A stretch of DNA of 64,000 bases from Gordionus sp. m RMFG-2023 (lineage: Eukaryota > Nematomorpha > Gordioida > Chordodea > Parachordodidae). Shown here in pieces: positions 56,701 through 64,000 of this stretch (position 1 is its first letter; every line of letters starts with the position of its first letter). The translations under genes and the position numbers were made by a program. Location of the stretch: assembly GCF_954871325.1 (NCBI RefSeq), contig NC_088776.1, positions 32,908,508 through 32,972,507 of the forward strand, read 5' to 3'. The notes under the pieces are model-generated. The model had not been told where the DNA came from. It did no database searches and saw only the letters and a list, made by a program, of their open reading frames with translations.

Positions 56701-57650
56701 TAAATAAATTATATGATGCTGTATTTGCAGCACAGGAATTTTATATACAAGCAAGGAAAAAGATTCAGCAGATGCTGAGAATCTTTTGCAGAATATTATT
56801 AAGCCACAATTTTATTATCAATTTAATGTGTTTATTTTTTTATTTAATTATACATATGATTTTAGCAAAATGCTACAAAAAATTGATTTGGATTTAAGGG
56901 AGGCTATGAATAGAGCAGAGGTTGTTGAAATTTTAACATATATCATAGAATATGGATGAAAAATTTCATGAAATATATGAAAGTAAAGGAGATTTCTAAT
57001 ATGTTTGGGATTGAAATTTTTAAACCTTAGTTTCTAGACAATCTAATCGCTCAAATATTATACGATTTAGAATTTTTATGAAATAAACATTTTTATTCCC
57101 CTTATTGATACTTTTTTATTTCCCTTATTGATACATTTTATTTCAATTAAAGGAAAGATTTATTAGTCATAGTTTTATTTTAAAAAGCTTTTATTTTCTT
57201 TTGCCAGTTGAGTCTAAATTGTTGATTTTACATAAATCACGAGAGGACATTAAGGAAATCTCAGAGTTTTACGCTGATGATTTAGTAGGCTCATATGATA
57301 AGTTACTTTGTGATGTCAGATTTTAATATAAAAATCTTGACAGAATAGAGTATTCTGTGAGACCAAAAAACCTCTGCAGGCCCTTACCATGCGTAATTGC
57401 ACTTTAAGATTCCCTGACTAATATCGAAACATTATTAATTATTTTAGCTACATTATCAATTAGTACCTACACTAATGAAAGGTCTTTTTCAACATTAAAA
57501 GGTTAAAAACCTATTTAAGAAATACCACTGGTGAAAAACGTTTAAATAGATTAGCCCTATTATATATTTATAAGGAGATTATTCTAAATAAAAATTTGAT
57601 TCTAGATGAATTAGCAAAATCTCAGAGAAAAGTAGACCTCTCTTTATAAA
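56700..57650 (+). mobile_element. hAT remnant, ZMYM1/P52rIPK-like transposase C-terminal half
   Basis: Plus-strand segments in order: AQEFYIQARKKIQQ near 56.73 kb, DLREAMNRAEVVEILTYIIE near 56.9 kb, LLILHKSREDIKEISEFYAD near 57.22 kb, and the dimerisation domain near 57.44-57.65 kb (ATLSISTYTNERSFSTLK, RLNRLALLYIYKE). The order and motifs fit hAT transposases related to ZMYM1 and P52rIPK. Frames are interrupted several times and the N-terminal half is missing. Terminal repeats were not found. It belongs to a different hAT lineage from the CAGAGTTGTTAA group. Confidence 0.65.
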
Positions 57651-58989
57651 TTCAAATCAAAAAATTGCAATATGATTATATTAGTTTTAATATATAATAT
57701 TTATAATCAAATTTTTAGTTATAACGTTTATATAATTTTTGTATTAACTCTTAAAATTTATGCAATTAATACTATTTTAGTACTGTCTATTATTTATATT
57801 TTGATAATATCGTCATATTTTTTTAAATACCGTTATTGCATATGAATTACTTATATTTTATGTAATTGTTAAATAACATTTTTTTTTAAAATAGAGTCTT
57901 TTTTATACAACAAAATTTTTAATATTATAATCTGTATAAAATATCGACATTATGAAATTTATTTTAATAAAAATCATGATTAAATAAAGGATGTTATTTA
58001 TGCTCAAGCAGAGTTGTTAATGAGCTACATTTTTTAAAAACACCTGGAGAGCTCCGAGCGGGAGCTAGCTCCTTTTAACCGCTCCCTTAAAATTAATGTA
58101 TAAATTAAATTATTTTTTAAATATTAATAATATTTATTAATTAAAATTCAATAAAAATGAAATTTTAATAAATTTAAATTTATCTATTATTAAATGTTTA
58201 GCCTAGTTTTATATAGGTTTTTCATCTAATCATTTTAAATATTAATCATCAAGTTTTCCTTTTTATATTAAAAATTTTTTGGAAAATCTTGAAGTCATAT
58301 TAATCGATGGTTTTCTGAAAAATTTCTTTATTTCTTTCATATTTTACTTTGTGTTTTTCTGTATTATATTCAAGTTTAACTATAGCTAATTTGTTCTTTT
58401 ACTCACAAAACGTTTTTGCACTCTAATTTTAAATCAACTTGCGTTCACAATAGCCTACCAAACCTGAGGTAATTTATTATTTCACTTTGTTGATGCTTAT
58501 CTTATTTGTTTTAAGCGATCCTCAAATAATGTAGATATAATTTATTTCGGATAAGAGATTATACTCCGTGAATAATCTCACCCCTTGCCCCCTCTCACCC
58601 AAATTACTTACAAAAGTTCATACCCCTCCCTTTTCAATAGATTGTATAGGAAATCATTGATTTCCCCCACTTTTTAAAGTTTAATCTAAATCTTACTGTA
58701 GAAAATTGGATAAATAATATTAAATCTCTAATTTCCCAATACTGGATTAACTTCTATATTATTTAATACCTTTGTACCGTACCATTTCCCCGGTTGTGGT
58801 TTTAGGGTTGTATTACTTTTTACATTAAAAAATTAAAAAACTAATTTATAGTAATTAAGGATTTTAGATTTAAGGTGATAAATTAGTGTTATTTTTCTAA
58901 AGTTATTATATCCCAGAGATTATTTTATAATTTATTCATCTTTAATTTTTTCTTTTGTTTTGTGAATTTTTTCTCTTGATTTAAGAGAG

Positions 58990-60021
58990 ATGTATAATCT
59001 TAAAGGACAATTACTTATTTCCTCAATAAATATTAATGGTTTATGTGAAAAGTTCGCTGTTCTTCTGAAACTTATGCTAGATGAAAATATGGATATCATT
59101 GCTATACAAGAAACCCACTGTCAGGGCAATTCCACCGCGTCCTTTAACAATTTTATTTTTTATGGCTCCGGAACCACTCTTAATAGCTGGTCGGGTGTTG
59201 GATTTCTGATTAATAAAAAAATATACAAGTATATAGATAAATTTGTTCCAGTTTCCGAGAGATGCGGCTTATTATATTTAAATACTAATTTCAGGAAAAC
59301 TATTTTGATAAATATTTATGTTCCTCTAAACAGAAGAGATAGATTACTTTTCTTTGATGACTTGGAAAACATCATTAATGCTCTACCAATGAGATTTAAT
59401 ATCATTTTAATAGGTGACGTCAACACTAAAATTGGTCTAGAGGAGACATACAAAAACAGAGGCATAATTGGTAATGCTACTCTCGTTCAATCTAACAGGG
59501 ATGATAGCAGGAAACTACTTGACCTATGTGATAGTATTAACTTCAAAATTGAAAACACCTTTTTTCAACACAGGGAGACTAATACATATACCTTCTATAG
59601 AGGAAGTTTTAGATCACAAATCGATTTCTTTATATCGAACGTCCATAGCTGGTTCAAAGATGTTACGGCGATGACGAATATTAACTTATCCAACCACAGA
59701 ATGATTAAAGCCAAGATTCTAATCAGGAATATTTGGGGAACCTTTGGTAGAACAAATCATACTTCTCACCTCCAGACAAATACTTTAAGTAGACTAAACG
59801 TTAGAAATTTACAAAATCCTGAAATTAAAGATAGATTTAACCGTAATTTATGTGGTAAGATTATTAGTTTTGAGGACATTGCTCCATCTAAAACGGTCGA
59901 AGAATGCTGGTCTATTTTTAAAGAGCAGATCAATGAAGCAAGTAGGGCCTTAACAAATAACAATGCCCCGATGAGGAACGAATGGATTTCGAGATCAACG
60001 TCACTTTTGATAGAACAATAA
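58990..60021 (+). CDS. Endonuclease/exonuclease/phosphatase (EEP) protein of non-LTR retrotransposon type, 343 aa, intact
   Basis: AP-endonuclease-like fold, the nicking enzyme of many LINEs. Motifs in order: ININGL (Asn14), IAIQETHC (Glu41), INIYVP (Tyr110), LIGDVNTKIG (Asp143, Asn145), a middle GIIGNATLVQSNRDDSRKLL block, TYTFYRGSFRSQIDFF (Asp212) and LSNHRMI (His236). In the last motif the usual SDH is SNH (Asn235), which may weaken catalysis. Residues 240-343 resemble the linker after the nuclease, and the frame stops where a LINE would enter reverse transcriptase. It is a single exon with no interruption, unlike every other mobile-element frame here. It lies between near-identical inverted repeats. 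Alternatives are a captured LINE 5' fragment or a real component of the element. Confidence 0.85.
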   Translation: MYNLKGQLLISSININGLCEKFAVLLKLMLDENMDIIAIQETHCQGNSTASFNNFIFYGSGTTLNSWSGVGFLINKKIYKYIDKFVPVSERCGLLYLNTNFRKTILINIYVPLNRRDRLLFFDDLENIINALPMRFNIILIGDVNTKIGLEETYKNRGIIGNATLVQSNRDDSRKLLDLCDSINFKIENTFFQHRETNTYTFYRGSFRSQIDFFISNVHSWFKDVTAMTNINLSNHRMIKAKILIRNIWGTFGRTNHTSHLQTNTLSRLNVRNLQNPEIKDRFNRNLCGKIISFEDIAPSKTVEECWSIFKEQINEASRALTNNNAPMRNEWISRSTSLLIEQ

Positions 60022-60616
60022 AATATGGGTGGCATTTCTACAATTTGTTGTCTGAATTTATTACTAAAAAATAACTACTATCGAGCAAACTAATTTCACA
60101 AAATATTTATAAAAAATCAAAATTAAATATTTTCTTCAGCTCATATAAACAATGAAAATAAGGAAATGACATGAAATAAAATATTAATAATACGTTTATC
60201 TAAAACTTTATGAAAAAATAAATGTAGTCGACTGGCGCCGAAATTATGAAAAGAAAAATTAATTTACAAAGAGTTCCAAAATTTATCGTCTAAAGGAGCC
60301 AAACAATTTTTAAAATAAAATGAAGGTGCGAGATAGAAATAGAGCTAACATACGGTTATTATCTGTATATATGAGGACAGAACCTCTTCTCGAATAAATA
60401 TTAAGAATGCATAAGTATTAGAAGCAGGGTTTCCATATCTTACAAATAGCCGTGGTTCTTACTTATTCATGTTTATCACACTTCTGGTTTATCTTACTTT
60501 TGAGAAGAACAAAATAATCACGCTAAGTCGGACCCTTTTCCTCACGTTTTGAAAGAAATATTTTTAACTAATTTTAAAATTTAAAAGAAAAATGTAGTAT
60601 TAGTTAGTGGTTCAAC

Positions 60617-60720
60617 CAGCGTCAACATGACAAGATTTTCACTGGATGCAAACCCCCATCTAAACCTATGCCTACCCCCTAAGAAAATTAGTCAAAGATT
60701 ACTAATATCATTGTATCATA
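60617..60720 (-). mobile_element. MITE fragment, CAGCGTCTACATGA family
   Basis: CAGCGTCAACATGACAAGAT followed by GGATGCAAACCCCC and CCTACCCCCTAAGAAAATT matches the right end of the 5079-5623 copy in reverse. The other terminus is not found. Confidence 0.6.
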
Positions 60721-61362
60721 ATGGTAATATAACTAATGTTTATAATAATTTAATAAAAGGGTGCATATAAGAGTTTGTATATTTAAAAGAGAAAACTTAT
60801 CCAGAAGAACTTAAGTAAAAATTATACTAAATAGATGAATGATGTAATATATTATCAAGGGAAAAGGCTGAAAAACAATTACTAATTAAGGTTAAACTAA
60901 TATCAAACTAATAATATATAATGAATATAAATAAACTAAAGTATATTAACATAAGTAATCTTGTCTAAAAGCTAGCAAAAGTATTACAATTGATAAAACA
61001 TATATTTGTTTTGTAAACAAAACAAAAACTACTTGAATTTATATACTAAATAAATACTAAAACTAATGAAATATTCATAAGATAAAAGAGCATTTAAAGA
61101 AAATGTGTATATAATGTTATTTAACTAATTAATATGTAATATAATTTATGTACAGATTGGGGAAACTAAAATTATTGATTAAGAAAGGCTAGTGGGGGAA
61201 ATCAAGGAAATCATGATTTCCTATACAATCTATTGAAAAGGGAGGGGTATGAACTTTTGTAAGTAATTTAGGTGAGAGGGGGCAAGGGGTGAGATTATTC
61301 ACGGAGTATAATCTCTTATCCGAAATAAATTATATCTACATTATTTGAGGATCGCAGATATT

Positions 61363-61518
61363 ATGGATTTAGAGATTATAGATGAAGAAATCGAATTTCC
61401 ATTTCCATCATACAAAAAATATTTTAAACTTCTAAAAGATGTTGATCCAAATGATCAAATAAATTTAAGGGCAAAATGTCTTTTGTGTTTAAATAAATTA
61501 TCTAATTTTCAAAAATGA
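61363..61518 (+). pseudogene. BED-finger start of the hAT transposase (51 codons, truncated)
   Basis: MDLEIIDEEIEFPFPSYKKY continues FKLLKDVDPNDQINLRAKCL, LCLNK, the KCxxC start of a BED zinc finger, then a stop. The same KCLPCLPK motif occurs in the hAT at 35132-38320. It is a remnant of the element at 58009-62077. Confidence 0.6.
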
Positions 61519-62159
61519 GCAGCTTCAATCCAAAAAAACATCTAAAAGTAAAAAATCTTTCTTTTAAATACAAATTGATTTGGAAAATTTTTTTGGATTC
61601 CATGAAATTGATCATCAGGAAGAAATATATTGGACAAATATTTTTTAAATAATGATACCAAAATACTATTTTTGATAAATTCCCTGAATTAAAAAATATC
61701 TTTATAAAATACAATACCCCGCTTACCTCTAGTACTCCTGGAGTGCCTATTTAGTATTGCAAAACAGGTCTTAGGAGAGAGGCGTGGATGTTTGTTAGAT
61801 TCTAATTTAGAAAATTTATTACTTTTAAAAGCTAATAAAAGGTTATAAATATTTTGATAGATCATTTAATATAAATAAAGTTTTTTGTTAAAAAAATATG
61901 ATTTTGTTTTGTATACCTTCTAAAAAAATGAAAATCAAAGGAGCGGTTATGGAGTGGCACTCCATTACGTGGAGCAGGAGCTAGCTCCTTTTAAAAATGT
62001 AGTAGCGGGAGCTAGCTCTTTTTGAGAAGGTAGGAGCGGGAGCTAGCTACTTTTAAAAAGGAGCGTTAACAACTCTGTGCTCAAGTATTTTTATATAATA
62101 AATAAAATCTATAATGAAATACTCTCTAAAATTTTGTTATATGCAAATATATAAAATAA

Positions 62160-64000
62160 TTTTAACATAACCTAAGATATAAACAATTGAGTGGGCATAA
62201 AAAATGGGAGATTTGGGGACTTCGCTATCAACAAATTTCTTTAAACCCCCCCCCCCCCCCCCCCATGACTAAATCCTGGCTACAAGCTGACCCCTTGACT
62301 AAGGAATTAAAGTTGTTTTCCATCGGTTCTAAATATGCCGGTTGGTTCGAGCCTAGAGGGAATGCCTGCTGATTTAAGTAGCAAAGATGTCGTTACATTT
62401 GGTGTTTATGGGAAACGGCCTCGACAAAAGCGGCAATGGAGGTAATGCATATCCTTGCTATCTACGCTAGTTCGTCGTTGATAAGTAGAACAATTTCGCA
62501 ATTGAGCCGTAATCCAATAGAAAATCTTAACTCATCTGCGGAAGGCAACAAATCGAGGTTGCTGGAGGGTATGGTTTCCAAAACTCTTAACCGGATCCTT
62601 GGTTCAAGTGGTGAAAAACTGCGAGGTCCTCATCGAGAAGGCTCGATTTTAGATAAGCGATGGGAATTTCATTGAGTTGAATATCCTAATCTTTTGGATG
62701 GTCGTAGAGTGTTTGGGACTAGGGAATTGTCTTAAATAGTGTGGGCTTCGGCTAACAAGAGGTCAGCAAAGGCAAGCCGGCGAATGTATGGATAAGATGA
62801 AAAACGGGAAGCGATTAATCCATTGATAGATAGGGTTAGGGGTAAACGTAAGCCGATCTCCATACTTGCTTGAAAGTAATGCTTGTAACCATGAATTTTG
62901 ATTAAAGTATATATTAAGAATCTCAAGAGATTTGATGGAAGTTTTAAATGATTTTAACGAAAGAGATATAATAAAAGTTTTTGAGTATAAAAAAAGGGGA
63001 GATGCTTGGAAATCTTTTTATATAATAAAGTAAGCTAGATGAAGCTTTAGTGAAGAAGGTACTCGTGGATTCTAAACCACCAACTGGGAGGCCGAGATGA
63101 GTAAAGAACGAGAGTTTATATGGAAGTTATGGGTGAATAGGATAGAACAGTATATTGGGCAGATCAAAATTTTCTGCTCGTTTGAAGGCCCAATTGTATG
63201 GGAGTTTTTTAATGATGGCTAGAGCTTATACGACCTATTTTGTATAGCCGCATATTATTCCATCGTGGATTTTCCAGGTGTACAATGGAGGATTACAATT
63301 GGCGGATTAATTTTGACCATTTCATTAATGCCAATGCAGAAAAGTACCGAACCCAAAGGATCGCCTTATTGGAACCCTTCTGATGAAAGTAAATAATTGT
63401 TGAATTGGAGATGAGATGTTAAAGAATAGCAGGAGGGGAAAAATTGAGAAAATGTATAAGAATGTTATATTTATAGAAGAAAATTAGAGCGTCGAATGGA
63501 GATGAAGGCATTAAAAAAGCCTATTTGACTAGGATTTTTGAAGATGGATAAGAATAGCATGTGTGCCTATTTCGCAATCACCATTGATGCCAATACCAAG
63601 TTGGTAGGGTGCTAAAAGTAAAGTTGCGGTGTCCTTTTTGGAAGATATTAGTTTTGTAACAAGACGGCAAACTACGGTTCCAATTGCTATTGTTTGAATA
63701 TTCTTATTTGGCTTTTCTAGTGTTATTAATTTAGCATCAAATAGGAGTGTGATAAATTTGCGATCGAGTTCATGTGGTATTTTATTACAGAAGGTTTTCA
63801 AATTTTACAGGATTGGGACCTGGTTGACTATGAGGAGAGATGTAAGATCCTGGAGGAAGATAGAGTGGAATCCGTCATAGCCTATGAAGAATCGTTGTGA
63901 AAGGATTAAATACACTAATCCAAATCTTCTGTGAAATCAGTTGGGAATATATTTGTTGGAGGGGGCGATATGAAATCCACCCCCCCCCCCCTCCCCTCAG
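62160..64000 (-). mobile_element. Degraded non-LTR retrotransposon (LINE) fragment
   Basis: GC-richer than its surroundings. The clearest part, 63529-63801 (minus), encodes IPHELDRKFITLLFDAKLIT, then IQTIAIGTVVCRLVTKLI and LLAPYQLGIGINGDCEIGTH. This is the RT segment with the I-A-I-G...R-L and Q-L-G-x-G-x-x-G-x-C-E pattern of a non-LTR reverse transcriptase group common in invertebrates. Further downstream on the minus strand, near 63.07 kb, LGLPVGGLESTS, and near 62.8 kb, EIGLRLPLTLSINGLIASRF, fit its C-terminal region. Stops and shifts break the frame repeatedly. A C-run of about 20 at 62.25 kb and another at the window end (63980-63996) flank it. The element continues beyond the window. 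Confidence 0.6.

Larger units (their letters stand above)
58515..61355 (+). mobile_element. Inverted-repeat element carrying a lone LINE-type endonuclease gene
   Basis: Arms of 156 and 164 bp (58515-58670 and 61192-61355) are inverted copies starting GCGATCCTCAAATAATG. They differ by about one substitution and one 8-nt indel, so the insertion is young. Between them is one intact 343-codon endonuclease frame, then about 1.1 kb of AT-rich sequence with a MITE fragment. No reverse transcriptase, helicase or known transposase is visible on either strand. The target duplication is ambiguous: GATC occurs at both junctions (58517-58520, 61350-61353), giving 58521-61349 as an alternative span. It interrupts a hAT whose two halves continue on either side. 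Confidence 0.7.
58009..62077 (+). mobile_element. hAT transposon, CAGAGTTGTTAA group, split by another element
   Basis: The ends are CAGAGTTGTTAATGAGC and its inverse ending GTTAACAACTCTG, with a perfect 8-bp duplication TGCTCAAG (58001-58008 and 62078-62085). Repeated GGAGCTAGCTCC-type subterminal motifs occur at both ends, densest at 61.97-62.06 kb. Transposase remains are limited to a BED-finger start (61363-61518) and the dimerisation end near 61.73-61.85 kb (RRGCLLDSNLENLLLLKANK). The catalytic middle is deleted. The 2.84-kb element at 58515-61355 is inserted just before the BED frame. Confidence 0.85.

Noticed and set aside
62246-62266. Run of about 20 C and similar C/G runs (39.40, 40.99 and 63.98 kb)
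   Set aside because: Considered as telomere-like or assembly artefact. Similar but shorter runs occur at the ends of MITEs here, so they are probably element-derived homopolymers with uncertain length.

Overview
This window is AT-rich (clearly over 70% A+T by eye) eukaryotic DNA from an animal. The evidence for an animal is a complete, intron-split receptor-Smad gene of the Smad2/3 (TGF-beta/activin) class. Two other host genes fit: a CISD3-type mitochondrial CDGSH iron-sulfur protein, and the 5' part of a malic enzyme gene. Several introns are exactly 42 nt, so splicing here tolerates very short introns. The species cannot be named from the sequence. Long introns, low gene density and heavy repeat load suggest an AT-rich invertebrate.

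Layout. 0-10.4 kb is a nest of DNA transposons: a 3-bp-TSD element at 24-1349, then copies of one hAT-like family (TIR CAGTGGCGTCGCTAG) with 8-bp target duplications, inserted into and beside each other and carrying smaller elements. 10.9-17.8 kb is the six-exon Smad2/3 gene. 17.8-22.3 kb holds no recognisable gene. 22.35-34.24 kb is an LTR-retroelement fossil into which four DNA transposons have jumped: a hAT, a PIF/Harbinger, a piggyBac, and an element with very long inverted repeats and a transposase-like core that I cannot assign. 35.1-38.3 kb is a hAT inside a hAT. 38.9-39.3 kb is the CISD3 gene on the minus strand. 40.4-42.9 kb contains tandem repeats and a TIR element that carries a minisatellite and a small spliced reading frame. 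43-47.6 kb has a tRNA-derived sequence, LTR-like direct repeats and a MITE.

47.7-50.2 kb holds three malic enzyme exons; the rest of that gene is not seen. 51.1-52.3 kb is a mariner-like element. 52.7 kb has one orphan exon-like reading frame. 53.5-55.0 kb is a GC-richer reverse transcriptase/RNase H fossil. 56.7-57.7 kb is a hAT (ZMYM1/P52rIPK-like) remnant. 58.0-62.1 kb is another hAT, split by a young 2.84-kb element. That element has nearly identical ~160-bp inverted repeats around one intact LINE-type endonuclease reading frame with no reverse transcriptase. 62.2-64.0 kb is a degraded LINE.

The host genes are unrelated to one another: TGF-beta signalling, mitochondrial Fe-S chemistry and malate metabolism. 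The most unusual items are the endonuclease-bearing inverted-repeat element, the unassigned long-TIR transposon, the 42-nt introns (one in frame and stop-free inside an Fe-S motif), and the divergent features of the Smad2/3 protein.
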